This document shows positions 25,891 to 34,302 of a DNA stretch of 64,000 nt, one piece after another. Within the stretch, counting starts at the first letter, position 1; every line of letters starts with the position of its first letter. Source of the stretch: Solibacillus sp. FSL K6-1523 (GTDB lineage Bacteria; Bacillota; Bacilli; Bacillales_A; Planococcaceae); assembly GCF_038005225.1 (NCBI RefSeq), contig NZ_JBBOSU010000001.1:1228001-1292000 (forward strand), given 5' to 3'. The notes under the pieces are model-generated. The model searched no databases and was not told the origin of the DNA. It saw only the letters and a list, made by a program, of their open reading frames with translations. Made by a program: the position numbers and the translations under genes.

Positions 25891-26700
25891 TCATCTATTA
25901 TAAGTAGGTTTGCGTTTTTCTACGACTGCACTAACGCCTTCTTTGAAATCATCTAACTCGGTTACAATGGCCATTTGAGAGGAAATATAGTCAAGGGCAG
26001 AACGTAAATCCATCTTTTGACTTTGGTAAACCGCGCGTTTAATAAATTGTAATGTCGTTGCAGGGCGGCTTGCTAAATCTTTTGCATAATTGTATGTGTA
26101 TGCCTCTAGCTCATCATCTTCTACAACAAACGTTACGACACCTTTTTCTTTCGCTTCATCAGCCGTTAAGACACGAGCAGTCCAGAACATATCTAATGCT
26201 TGGTCAATCCCAATTAATTTTGGTAAATAGTATGCGCCACCGTCACCAGGAACGATTGCCACGTTAATATAGCTTTCTGAAATTTTCGTTGACTTAGCAG
26301 TAATCCGAATATCACACATTAACGCCATATCAAGACCCGCACCCATTGCAAAGCCGTGAACTTGCGCAATAACAGGCTTATCAATTTCCTCGAGAAGAAG
26401 GGGAATACGCTGAATCTTTTTCCAAAGGGAATTTTTTCGTGCTAGGCCAGTAGAAGTGATGTCATCTTCACTTTTGAAGAAACCTTCACCTGCTTGCATT
26501 GCCTTAATATCGCCACCTGCACAAAATGATTTGCCATTACCTTTAACAATCACGACTCGAATATCATCTGAATCACGAACCGTTTCTAATGCTTTGATCC
26601 ACTCAGAAATCATTTCTTCACTGAACGCATTATACGCTTCAGGTCGGTTTAACGTAATTGTTGCAATATGATCTTTCACTTCAAATAGTAAATCAGCCAT
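25891..26700 (-). CDS. Enoyl-CoA hydratase/isomerase family protein
   Basis: The 269-residue crotonase-fold protein has the oxyanion-hole segments NGKSFCAGGDIKAM (about 58-68) and HGFAMGAGLDMALMCDIRI (about 115-135). By eye alignment with crotonase, the two hydratase glutamates (GGGCEL and QPE) correspond here to Asp and Tyr. It may therefore be an isomerase, hydrolase or specialised hydratase rather than a standard crotonase. It sits between two acyl-CoA dehydrogenase genes and a CoA transferase, so it probably acts on the unsaturated CoA ester. Confidence 0.83.
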   Translation of the reverse strand: MADLLFEVKDHIATITLNRPEAYNAFSEEMISEWIKALETVRDSDDIRVVIVKGNGKSFCAGGDIKAMQAGEGFFKSEDDITSTGLARKNSLWKKIQRIPLLLEEIDKPVIAQVHGFAMGAGLDMALMCDIRITAKSTKISESYINVAIVPGDGGAYYLPKLIGIDQALDMFWTARVLTADEAKEKGVVTFVVEDDELEAYTYNYAKDLASRPATTLQFIKRAVYQSQKMDLRSALDYISSQMAIVTELDDFKEGVSAVVEKRKPTYNR

Positions 26701-26711
26701 TGAGATTCCCC

Positions 26712-27776
26712 CTATAATTTGATTGCCGTTTGTTTAGTATCCGTTAAGTAATTCCATAGACTATCGCCGCTATTTTCTAAAAGCTGCGTTGCCACAACAT
26801 CCGCCCAATAGGAAGCGTTCGCACCTTCATCGCGCCATGCCCAAAGCCTACGTGTATATTGATGCAGAGCATGTTCATGTGTTGTACCAATTGCTGCATG
26901 CACTTGATGTGAAATCGTTGCTACTGCTTGAATGGACTCTTCGAAACGGATGCGCGCATAAGCGACTTCATTATTTTGACGATTGTTCAGAAGCGCATCT
27001 GTAATATTATTAAAAGCGGCTAAAGCAATTGCCGTTTCTCCTGCTAAATTCACAATATGTTGCTGAACGAGTTGGAAGCGATGAATCGGACGTCCGAACT
27101 GTTCACGTTCTTTCGTATATTGAACGGTTAACTCGTTTATTTTATCGATTGCCCCTGTCATTAATGCTAATTGGAAGGCTGTCTCAAGCGTTGTCATCGC
27201 ACTGATTTCATCAAAAGATAATGCAGCAGATACTTGTGAAACGAGCGCATGATCGAATGTTACGGTATCACGAGGTTCGCTTGCTAAGTTCGTACCAGGA
27301 ATAATTTTTGCATGGCTCAAATCGATTTCTACTAAATGAATGCCATCTGCGCTGTTGGCAAGTGTTACGAAATGCTTTGTATGGCGCGCCCAAGGAATAT
27401 GAACCGCTTCACCTGTTAATTTGCCATCTTCTAATACAAAAGCTTGATTCGTAGCGAGCATATACGTCGCTAAACCGTCCACCACTTGTAAGTTTGTTTG
27501 TTCCAATAAATAATTCGCTAATGTCGTTTCGATAAAAGGAACGGGTGCAGCATACTTTCCTGTTAACCGAACGATATTGAGTAAATCTTCTAAATCCCCA
27601 CCTGCACCACCGTTATCTTCAGATATAGCAACGACATTCATGCCATTCTCTTCTAATAGACGCCACAAATCAGATGCCCATTTACCTTGCTCGATTATAT
27701 CGACTAAATCTTTATCCACGTTTTCCTTTAACATACGTTCTACAACATCTAAAATCATATCTTTCATTTCACTCAT
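26712..27776 (-). CDS. Acyl-CoA dehydrogenase-like subunit (small)
   Basis: The 354-residue protein has the acyl-CoA dehydrogenase layout: a helical N-terminus with EDNGGAGGDLEDLLNIVRLTG, a diverged middle and a C-terminal helical domain (TKEREQFGRPIHRFQLVQQHIV, HQVHAAIGTTHEHALHQYTRRLW). The usual GTSE segment is missing, as in the partner-type subunits of heteromeric dehydrogenases that act on bulky side chains. Its ATG overlaps the stop of the larger dehydrogenase gene by 4 bp, which supports equimolar expression of a complex. Oligomeric state is inferred. Confidence 0.82.
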   Translation of the reverse strand: MSEMKDMILDVVERMLKENVDKDLVDIIEQGKWASDLWRLLEENGMNVVAISEDNGGAGGDLEDLLNIVRLTGKYAAPVPFIETTLANYLLEQTNLQVVDGLATYMLATNQAFVLEDGKLTGEAVHIPWARHTKHFVTLANSADGIHLVEIDLSHAKIIPGTNLASEPRDTVTFDHALVSQVSAALSFDEISAMTTLETAFQLALMTGAIDKINELTVQYTKEREQFGRPIHRFQLVQQHIVNLAGETAIALAAFNNITDALLNNRQNNEVAYARIRFEESIQAVATISHQVHAAIGTTHEHALHQYTRRLWAWRDEGANASYWADVVATQLLENSGDSLWNYLTDTKQTAIKL

Positions 27777-28927
27777 TGCGTTACAACCCCTTTCGCTACA
27801 ACACCGTATAGTACTTCTGAAGTTCCACCACGAATTGTAAAGCCTGGCGCATGTAAAATGGATTCGGCCATAAGGCGGTCAATTTTGCGCTTGGCATCTA
27901 ATGTTGGATACGTTTGCACTAATAGGCGTGTAATTTCAGGTATGCTTTGCTCAAATTTCGTGCCAAATGCTTTAACAAGAGCAGCAGGAATGGCCACATT
28001 TTCGCCGTCACCAGATTCGAGTAACTGTGCGACTCCGATTGAAAGATTACGTAATCCCCATAAACGTGCGACAATTTTAGAAGCTTGTTTTAAGCCTTCC
28101 GTATTGTTTTGGCGCTTCAGTTCTTGAATGAGTTCATCAATTAATGGGAATGTACTTAAAATACGTTCTGGACCACTGCGCTCATAAGCAAGTTCTGCTA
28201 GTCCTTGAGCCCAACCGTTCCCAATTTCCCCGACAACCCTATTGTCAGGTACAAATACGTTGTCAAAAAACACTTCGTTGTAATGAGATTCGCCTGTTAA
28301 AAATTTAATTGGCACAATCGTTATTCCATCTGCATGTAAATCGACAATGAGCTGACTAAGTCCTGCATGTTTGTTTTTCCCATCGAATGGACTAGTGCGC
28401 ACTAAAGTAACCATATAGTCACAAATATGCGCGTTACTCGTCCATATTTTTTGTCCATTTACAAGCCAGCCACCTTCCACTTTTTCAGCGCGTGTACTAA
28501 CTGAGGCTAGGTCGGAGCCGCTATTTGGTTCACTTAAGCCAATTCCAAAATAGCATTCGCCTTTAATAATTTTCGGTAAGAAAAATTCACGCTGTTCTTC
28601 TGTTCCGTAACGTAAAAGAAGGGGGCCCGTTTGTCGATCCGCAAACCAATGTGCTGCAACAGGTGCACCACTCGCTAAAAATTCCTCCGTTAAAATGTAC
28701 CGGTCGATTGTACTGCGTTCTTGCCCACCATATTTTTTAGGCCAAGTGATACCGATCCACCCTTTTTGCCCGATTAGTCTAGAAAATGAAGAATCATCCC
28801 CGCTTAACCATGAATCGCATTTCGGTATGAACGTACCTTTTGCGATTTCCTCTTGTAGAAACGCCCGAACTTCTAAACGAAATTGTTCCTGCTCTTTAGT
28901 AAATTGCACAGTTGGTAATTGAACCAT
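27773..28927 (-). CDS. Acyl-CoA dehydrogenase (large)
   Basis: The 384-residue flavoenzyme has the family motifs KKYGGQERSTIDRYILTEE, FGIGLSEPNSGSDLASVSTRAEK (FAD/substrate loop), GQKIWTSNAHICDYM and a C-terminal GFTIRGGTSEVLYGVVAKG. The position often holding the catalytic Glu (Y-E-G-T) is R-G-G-T, so the base must lie elsewhere, as in isovaleryl-type enzymes. It is the first gene of the operon, with AGGGAGG before the ATG. It would introduce the alpha-beta double bond in the acyl-CoA made by the CoA transferase. Confidence 0.88.
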   Translation of the reverse strand: MVQLPTVQFTKEQEQFRLEVRAFLQEEIAKGTFIPKCDSWLSGDDSSFSRLIGQKGWIGITWPKKYGGQERSTIDRYILTEEFLASGAPVAAHWFADRQTGPLLLRYGTEEQREFFLPKIIKGECYFGIGLSEPNSGSDLASVSTRAEKVEGGWLVNGQKIWTSNAHICDYMVTLVRTSPFDGKNKHAGLSQLIVDLHADGITIVPIKFLTGESHYNEVFFDNVFVPDNRVVGEIGNGWAQGLAELAYERSGPERILSTFPLIDELIQELKRQNNTEGLKQASKIVARLWGLRNLSIGVAQLLESGDGENVAIPAALVKAFGTKFEQSIPEITRLLVQTYPTLDAKRKIDRLMAESILHAPGFTIRGGTSEVLYGVVAKGVVTQ

Positions 28928-28981
28928 AAATGAACCTCCCTAAGTTTTACCGTATTGTGGTAACGATTACTCTATATGTGT

Positions 28982-29011
28982 ATTTTAAATGGATGTTCCA
29001 TAATAAGTCAA
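28982..29011 (-). promoter_or_regulatory. Sigma-A promoter of the acyl-CoA operon
   Basis: On - a TTGACT box (29006-29011) and TAAAAT box (28982-28987) are 18 bp apart. Downstream, TTACC-N7-GGTAA (28947-28963) overlaps the transcription start region and is a plausible operator for the IclR protein. Upstream lies a triple direct repeat of ATATTTAG (29023-29046). Confidence 0.65.
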
Positions 29012-29168
29012 TTGTTTTTTGAATATTTAGATATTTAGATATTTAAGATTAGACAGATGAAAGAAAATAGGGTAGAAGAACTTAAATATAGGACATTTAA
29101 ATAAAAATTGGTAACTAATAGAATAAAAGTGTTATTATGTAGAAAATTCAGTCTTGGGGGTGGGGGTT

Positions 29169-30506
29169 ATGCAAATGACACTTAAAACTACACAAAAAGT
29201 AACACAAATACTGACAGCGCAACTTGTACAGCATTTAGATATACTACAATATTCCATTAATGAGTTAGAACAATATATTTATGAAAAGGCAAATGAAAAT
29301 CCTTTATTAGTCGTGACGGATGCAGAAGCGAAAAGCCAGTATGATGAAATAATGAAACTAGCAAATTATGATTTCAATACTTTTTCATCACAATATTCAG
29401 CATCAAAAAATGGTGAATTCAACATGATTGAGATGAGGCTCGCTGAAAAAGAAAGTTACGAGCGGTATTTATTTGAACAAGTGCCGATGCATGAAAATTT
29501 ATCTGCAGTGGATTTAAAAATTTTAACGTTTTTAATTCAATCATTAGATCACCGCTTATTTTTAGATGTTCCTTTAGAAGTCGTAGTAGAAAAATTTAAT
29601 ACGACTTTTTCACATGTAGAGGTCATAGTGGATTTACTGCAAACGTTTGAACCAGTGGGGGTAGGGGCACGTAGTTATAAAGAATACTTACTCATTCAAA
29701 TCGATCTTGATTTGTTTGCACCTAAACTGGCGGCACAATTTATTCAGTCGGATTTAGAGCTAGTTGCCACACAGGCAATCAAACAGCTTAGTAAAAAATA
29801 TAAGATGCCTATACAAGAAGTGAAGCAAACAGTTCAATATATTAAAAATTTAAAGCCTATGATACAAGGGGAAGTATTTGAAGCGACTCCGTATGTAATT
29901 CCTGATATCGAAATAAAAGAAGTGAGTGGTGAGTGGATTGTAAAATTAAATCGTCACTATTTACCTGCTGTTTCAATTGATGAGGACTATGTGGCGTTGC
30001 TGAAAAATGATCCAGCTTATAAAGGGTATTACCAACAATCAATGAACGATGCGCTTGTGTTACTCCAAGGAATCGAACAACGGGATAAAACACTTTACGG
30101 ATTAGCAAGATGGTTAATCCAGCTACAACAAGCCTTTTTTACATCGGGGTTGGAGGCAATAAAGCCGATGCGTTTAAAAGATATTGCAGATGTACTAGGC
30201 GTTCATGAATCAACGGTTAGCCGTGCGATACGTGGCAAGTTTGTACAAGTACCTCATGGGGTTTATGCTTTACAATCATTATTTACAAAAGGCTTAATGA
30301 ATACTTCTGGTAAAATCGATTCCATCATGCATATTAAAAAGCGATTAAAACAACTGATTGAAGCGGAAGACAAACAAAAACCATTAGCAGATCAGCAACT
30401 TACAAACATTTTATGCGCAGAAGGCATTCAAATTTCAAGACGTACCGTAGCAAAGTATCGAGAAGAATTGAATATTGTTAGTTCATTTAATCGAGCTTAC
30501 GGCTAA
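29169..30506 (+). CDS. rpoN: RNA polymerase sigma-54 factor
   Basis: The 445-residue protein has the Gln/Leu-rich activator-interacting region I (QKVTQILTAQLVQHLDILQY to ANENPLL), a core-binding middle domain, the helix-turn-helix LKDIADVLGVHESTVSRAIRGK (residues about 340-361) and the C-terminal RpoN box SRRTVAKYREEL. It is the SigL type, near 440 residues, and reads -24/-12 promoters, two of which lie just downstream. ATG 29169 lies 6 nt after GGGGGTG; TTG 29154 and ATG 29175 are alternatives. Confidence 0.95.
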   Translation: MQMTLKTTQKVTQILTAQLVQHLDILQYSINELEQYIYEKANENPLLVVTDAEAKSQYDEIMKLANYDFNTFSSQYSASKNGEFNMIEMRLAEKESYERYLFEQVPMHENLSAVDLKILTFLIQSLDHRLFLDVPLEVVVEKFNTTFSHVEVIVDLLQTFEPVGVGARSYKEYLLIQIDLDLFAPKLAAQFIQSDLELVATQAIKQLSKKYKMPIQEVKQTVQYIKNLKPMIQGEVFEATPYVIPDIEIKEVSGEWIVKLNRHYLPAVSIDEDYVALLKNDPAYKGYYQQSMNDALVLLQGIEQRDKTLYGLARWLIQLQQAFFTSGLEAIKPMRLKDIADVLGVHESTVSRAIRGKFVQVPHGVYALQSLFTKGLMNTSGKIDSIMHIKKRLKQLIEAEDKQKPLADQQLTNILCAEGIQISRRTVAKYREELNIVSSFNRAYG

Positions 30507-30529
30507 TATGATGCAATAATTATAGTAGT

Positions 30530-30546
30530 GATGCAATTTTGAATCG
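30530..30546 (+). promoter_or_regulatory. Candidate enhancer (UAS) for the sigma-54 activator, site 1
   Basis: GATGCAATTTTGAATCG matches GATGCGGTTTTGCATCG at 33939-33955 in 14 of 17 positions. Three ATGCAAT direct repeats (30511, 30531, 30550) surround it at about 20-bp steps. It sits about 110 bp upstream of a sigma-54 promoter, a usual distance for enhancer-binding proteins. Confidence 0.6.
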
Positions 30547-30641
30547 AAAATGCAATAACTCATACTTACCCATTCAAGAGAGAGTATAGCTGAAAGTATA
30601 GAAGACTGAATTTTCACACTTCCATCACCCGAAGTTGATTT

Positions 30642-30658
30642 TGGCATTAAACTTGCTT
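30642..30658 (+). promoter_or_regulatory. Sigma-54 promoter of the permease gene
   Basis: TGGCATTAAACTTGCTT has the -24 element TGGCA and -12 element TTGCT at the exact consensus spacing (TGGCAC-N5-TTGCW). It lies about 140 bp before the permease start. Confidence 0.85.
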
Positions 30659-30795
30659 GATTAAATAGTGAAAGTATAGATTTTTTCGGTTATCTTTTCG
30701 AACGTACTCGAAAATCTAGATACAATACCGCTGATGCACAATTGATTTGGAAGGGGCAAGTAATGTCAATAATCAAAACTTGAAGGAGTGGTTGA

Positions 30796-32211
30796 ATGGG
30801 AACTTTGCAAAAATCACTAAAAACGCGGCATATTACGATGATTTCTATTGGAGGAGTTATTGGTACAGGGCTCTTTGTTGGTACGGGGAAAAATATTTTA
30901 AGTACGGGTCCAGCAGCAGTTGTATCTTATGCGATTGCTTGTCTACTCATCGTTTTAATCATGCAAATGGTTGGAGAAATGGCATCGGGGGAAATGGCTT
31001 TAGGACAAAAATCCGGCAAATCAGCTGACCTAGGTTCATTTGCTTCGTATGCAGAAAAATACATCGGTCCATGGGCGGGGTTTACAGTAGGTTGGTTATA
31101 TTGGGCGAGTTGGGTATTTATCGTAGGCTTAGAAGCAGCCCTTATTGGTTGCATGTTGCATAATTGGTTCCCATTCATCCCAGTTTGGGTTGGTGGTGTA
31201 GGCATTACACTTTTAATGACGATTATTAATATTTACTCTGTCAAATCATTCGGTGAATTTGAATATTGGATTTCATTTATTAAAGTGACAGCAATTATTG
31301 TATTTTTAGTTGTTGGTGCAGCTATGATTTTAGGGATTTGGCCAAACTATGAGCCAAAAGGATTTGGTATTTTAACAGATTTCGGTGGTTTTGCGCCAAA
31401 CGGTATTGTACCGATATTTACAGCAATTGTATTCGTTATCTTCTCTATTTGTGGTGCTGAAGTTGCGGCGATTGCAGCAGCGGAATCTGAAAATCCAGCG
31501 AAAAATATCGTTCGTGCGATTCGGAATGTCGTATTTCGACTAGGGCTATTCTTTGTTGGTTCGGTAGCGATTATGATCATGATTTTACCGTGGAATGATT
31601 CAGCAATGCTAGCGGCGCCGTATGCGAATATTTTATCGATGGCAGGGCTACCAATTGCGGCTCAAATTATTCAAATCGTCATTTTTGTATCACTTATCTC
31701 CGTGTTAAACTCGGCACTTTATACGAGCTCGCGTATGTTGCTCGAAATGTCTCGCCAAGGCAATGCACCGAAGATTTTCTCGCAAATTAAAAATCGACGC
31801 GGAGCACCAGTTCAGGCAATCCTTGGTAGTACAGTAGTGGCATATATTTGTTCATTACTCTATTTTGTCTCACCTGAAGTCATTTTCTACTTTTTAGGGA
31901 ACTGCGTAGGGGGCTTAATGATCGTTGTTTATATTTTCATCGCCATTTCGCAAATTCGATTCCGCCGCGCTTATGATTTACAAACGAATGAGCCATTAGC
32001 GATCAAAATGTGGTTATTCCCGAGCTTATCGTATGTAACAATCGGTATGTTAGTAATCGTTTATTTCTGCCAAGCGCTCATTGAATCTTTACGCACGCAA
32101 TTTTATTTAAGTTCAATTGTTGTTGTCGGTTCAATTTTGTTATTCTTTATTCTCGGCAAGTTAACTTCAGAAGAAACAGAGCAAATAGAGGAAAAACTAG
32201 CATCCGAGTAG
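30796..32211 (+). CDS. Amino acid permease, APC superfamily (GABA/basic amino acid type)
   Basis: The 471-residue protein has about twelve membrane segments and the amino-acid-permease signature near the N-terminus (KTRHITMISIGGVIGTGLFVGTG), then STGPAAVVSYAIACLLI. It shows VKSFGEFEYWISFIKV and the conserved NSALYTSSRMLLEMSRQG later on. It resembles GabP/AnsP/proline-type H+ symporters of Bacillus. It is driven by a sigma-54 promoter and lies with a class III aminotransferase and aldehyde dehydrogenase, so GABA, beta-alanine or another amine is the likely substrate. GAAGGAG precedes the ATG. Confidence 0.88.
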   Translation: MGTLQKSLKTRHITMISIGGVIGTGLFVGTGKNILSTGPAAVVSYAIACLLIVLIMQMVGEMASGEMALGQKSGKSADLGSFASYAEKYIGPWAGFTVGWLYWASWVFIVGLEAALIGCMLHNWFPFIPVWVGGVGITLLMTIINIYSVKSFGEFEYWISFIKVTAIIVFLVVGAAMILGIWPNYEPKGFGILTDFGGFAPNGIVPIFTAIVFVIFSICGAEVAAIAAAESENPAKNIVRAIRNVVFRLGLFFVGSVAIMIMILPWNDSAMLAAPYANILSMAGLPIAAQIIQIVIFVSLISVLNSALYTSSRMLLEMSRQGNAPKIFSQIKNRRGAPVQAILGSTVVAYICSLLYFVSPEVIFYFLGNCVGGLMIVVYIFIAISQIRFRRAYDLQTNEPLAIKMWLFPSLSYVTIGMLVIVYFCQALIESLRTQFYLSSIVVVGSILLFFILGKLTSEETEQIEEKLASE

Positions 32212-32230
32212 AAATTTAAATATTACGATG

Positions 32231-32266
32231 AATCCCCTTAGATAGTCAATTATCTAAGGGGATTTA
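32231..32266 (+). terminator. Terminator of the permease gene
   Basis: AATCCCCTTAGATA pairs perfectly with TATCTAAGGGGATT over a 6-base loop. The T run is short. Confidence 0.8.
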
Positions 32267-32290
32267 AGTGTGGAAAGGGTGTGACCTTAT

Positions 32291-33940
32291 ATGTCGACAG
32301 AAGTAATAGATAAAGAGGAACATTTCTTTGTTGTGAACAATCAAGAAATCATTGCAAAAAGCGATATATCAACAGAGCTAATCGAAAAAATTGTCAACGA
32401 ATATAGCAATGGTCAGGAAACGTTTAAGATTAGCGGGCATTTTGTCCATGTACTAGAATCGGCGCAGGGAGACTTATTTTATGTAAGATCTATGAAGCAA
32501 TTTAGTGATCTTGACTTTATGAACCCCTTATCATCAAAAGTATTAAACTCCATTTCAGATGGCATTACAATTTGTGACAGGCAGAGCAAAATCTTATTTC
32601 AAAATGACAACGATATTGAAATTGTCGGCATGAACTTAATGGGGAGATATGCAAAAGATGTTATAAAAGAAGGTTTGATGAGTGATTCCATCTCAATGAA
32701 AGTAATTGAATCACAAGAAAAGGTAACAATTTTGCAAACATATATTAATGAAAAATGCTTGTTAGTTTCGGGAAATCCCATTTTTGATGAAGACGGTGAG
32801 TTGCAATATATTGTAGCGATTACACGTGATATGACACAACTAAAAAGCTTAGAAAAAGAAGTGAAGAAATTAGAAGTTCAAAATGAAAATTTTAAAATTA
32901 AATTGCAAACATTACAAAATGAGGGGACGATCAAAAGTAATTTAATCGCCGTATCTCCTGCTATGAGACAAGTTGTTGCGCGTGTTATGAGAGTGGCAGA
33001 AGTAGATTCTACTGTGTTGATTGGTGGCGAATCGGGTGTGGGGAAAGAAGAAATTACGAAGCTGATTCATGCATATAGCAGACGTAGCCATAAGCAAATA
33101 TTAACGATTAACTGTAGTGCGATTCCAGAGACATTATTAGAGTCAGAGCTTTTTGGCTATGAGGCAGGGGCGTTTACAGGAGCGGTTAAAGGTGGGAAAG
33201 CAGGGTTATTTGAAATCGCATCGGGAGGCACTGTTTTTTTAGATGAGATTGGTGAGATGCCCCTACTTATGCAGGCGAAATTATTGCGTGTACTACAAGA
33301 ATCCGAAGTGCAACGTATTGGGAGTGGCAAGCCGATTACAATCGATGTACGCATTATTGCAGCGACGAATCGAAATTTAGCCGAAATGGTTAGACAAGGT
33401 AGCTTTCGAGAGGATTTATATTATCGTTTAAATATTATTCCAATCGAAATTCCTTCATTAAGGCAACGACGCGAAGATATTATTCCAATGGTCAATCATT
33501 TTTTAGCTTTAATGGAAGAAAAGTACGGCGTCTATCGGAAAATTGAATCGTCTGCACTAAAAATATTAGAAGCATATGACTGGCCAGGGAATGTCCGTCA
33601 GTTAAAAAATACGGTAGAACGCATGTGTTTATTAGCGACTCAACCTGAAATTACAATAAATACAGTACAAGAAGAGTTAGATGGAAGCCCTATTATGGTG
33701 CGACATACTGAACCAAACCGTTTTGAAAATCCTATCCGTGAACAAATGGAGGCACCTCATTTAAGTGGTTCGTTAAAGGAACAAGTAGAAGGGTTTGAAA
33801 AGTTATTAATTAAACAAGCCTTATCCGAACATGCAAGTATACGCCAAGCAGCTAAAACGTTAGGGTGCAATCAATCGACATTAGTACGAAAAATACAAAA
33901 GTATCAATTAACACGCCACGTTACATACGAGGAACAGTGA
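32291..33940 (+). CDS. Sigma-54-dependent enhancer-binding activator (PAS-AAA+-Fis)
   Basis: The 549-residue protein has a PAS-like sensor (about 85-190), a coiled-coil linker and an AAA+ domain with Walker A GESGVGKE (about 245), the sigma-54 contact loop GAFTGA (about 294), Walker B GGTVFLDEIGEMP and AATNRNL. A C-terminal Fis-type helix-turn-helix follows (ASIRQAAKTLGCNQSTLVRKI). It contacts sigma-54 polymerase and opens -24/-12 promoters. Two such promoters, each with the same 17-bp motif upstream, flank this gene, so it most likely controls the permease and the aminotransferase operon. The ligand sensed by the PAS domain is unknown. Confidence 0.92.
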   Translation: MSTEVIDKEEHFFVVNNQEIIAKSDISTELIEKIVNEYSNGQETFKISGHFVHVLESAQGDLFYVRSMKQFSDLDFMNPLSSKVLNSISDGITICDRQSKILFQNDNDIEIVGMNLMGRYAKDVIKEGLMSDSISMKVIESQEKVTILQTYINEKCLLVSGNPIFDEDGELQYIVAITRDMTQLKSLEKEVKKLEVQNENFKIKLQTLQNEGTIKSNLIAVSPAMRQVVARVMRVAEVDSTVLIGGESGVGKEEITKLIHAYSRRSHKQILTINCSAIPETLLESELFGYEAGAFTGAVKGGKAGLFEIASGGTVFLDEIGEMPLLMQAKLLRVLQESEVQRIGSGKPITIDVRIIAATNRNLAEMVRQGSFREDLYYRLNIIPIEIPSLRQRREDIIPMVNHFLALMEEKYGVYRKIESSALKILEAYDWPGNVRQLKNTVERMCLLATQPEITINTVQEELDGSPIMVRHTEPNRFENPIREQMEAPHLSGSLKEQVEGFEKLLIKQALSEHASIRQAAKTLGCNQSTLVRKIQKYQLTRHVTYEEQ

Positions 33941-33955
33941 TGCGGTTTTGCATCG
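33939..33955 (+). promoter_or_regulatory. Candidate enhancer (UAS) for the sigma-54 activator, site 2
   Basis: GATGCGGTTTTGCATCG overlaps the stop codon of the activator gene. It contains the inverted repeat GATGC/GCATC and matches site 1 at 30530-30546 in 14 of 17 positions. It lies about 290 bp upstream of the -24/-12 promoter at 34241, with a terminator and repeat copy D in between. Confidence 0.6.
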
Positions 33956-34040
33956 GTTTTGCGTTTGTGCATGAAGGTTGCGGAAATGAAACGGGTGTTA
34001 TGTAATAAAAATTTGGACTCCTGACCATATGGATTTATTA

Positions 34041-34071
34041 CGCCGCTTACCATGGGAGGCGGCGAATTTTT
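34041..34071 (+). terminator. Terminator of the activator gene
   Basis: CGCCGC (34041-34046) pairs with GCGGCG (34059-34064), extended by TTACC/GGGAG partial pairing, followed by AATTTTTC. Confidence 0.75.
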
Positions 34072-34085
34072 CAATAGATTTTCCC

Positions 34086-34215
34086 TGTTTCCGCAATATC
34101 TAGCCAAACCTTTCCATAAACTAGCCACTTTTCAAGCTTACCTCGCCAAAATACATCGAAAACTAGCCGAATTAATGCAGTAACAAGCCAAACAATGTTT
34201 TCTCTGCCTCGCAAA
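34086..34215 (-). repeat. 21-bp-period intergenic repeat, copy D
   Basis: Cores CTAGCC/CTCGCC/CAAGCC begin at 34100, 34121, 34142, 34163 and 34184 (four steps of 21), then a sixth CTCGCA at 34208 after a small insertion. The stretch CTCGCCAAAATACATCGAAA is identical to copy B. It lies between an enhancer-like site and a sigma-54 promoter. Confidence 0.87.
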
Positions 34216-34240
34216 AACTTTTTCTACTTACTTTAACAGT

Positions 34241-34256
34241 TGGCACGGAAATTGCT
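34241..34256 (+). promoter_or_regulatory. Sigma-54 promoter of the aminotransferase operon
   Basis: TGGCACGGAAATTGCT matches the -24/-12 consensus (TGGCACG-N4-TTGCW) at every conserved position. It lies about 47 bp before the start codon used here. Confidence 0.92.
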
Positions 34257-34302
34257 ACTTAATAAAGTGTATACAACTATTAAGGGAAAGAGGTTGGTAT
34301 TG

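Noticed and set aside
30747-31028. 93-codon frame overlapping the start of the permease gene
   Set aside because: It is a shadow of the permease in another frame; the permease has the better ribosome site and full family match.
34240-34302. N-terminal extension of the aminotransferase from 34240
   Set aside because: These codons are the sigma-54 promoter and leader; the ribosome site points to ATG 34303.
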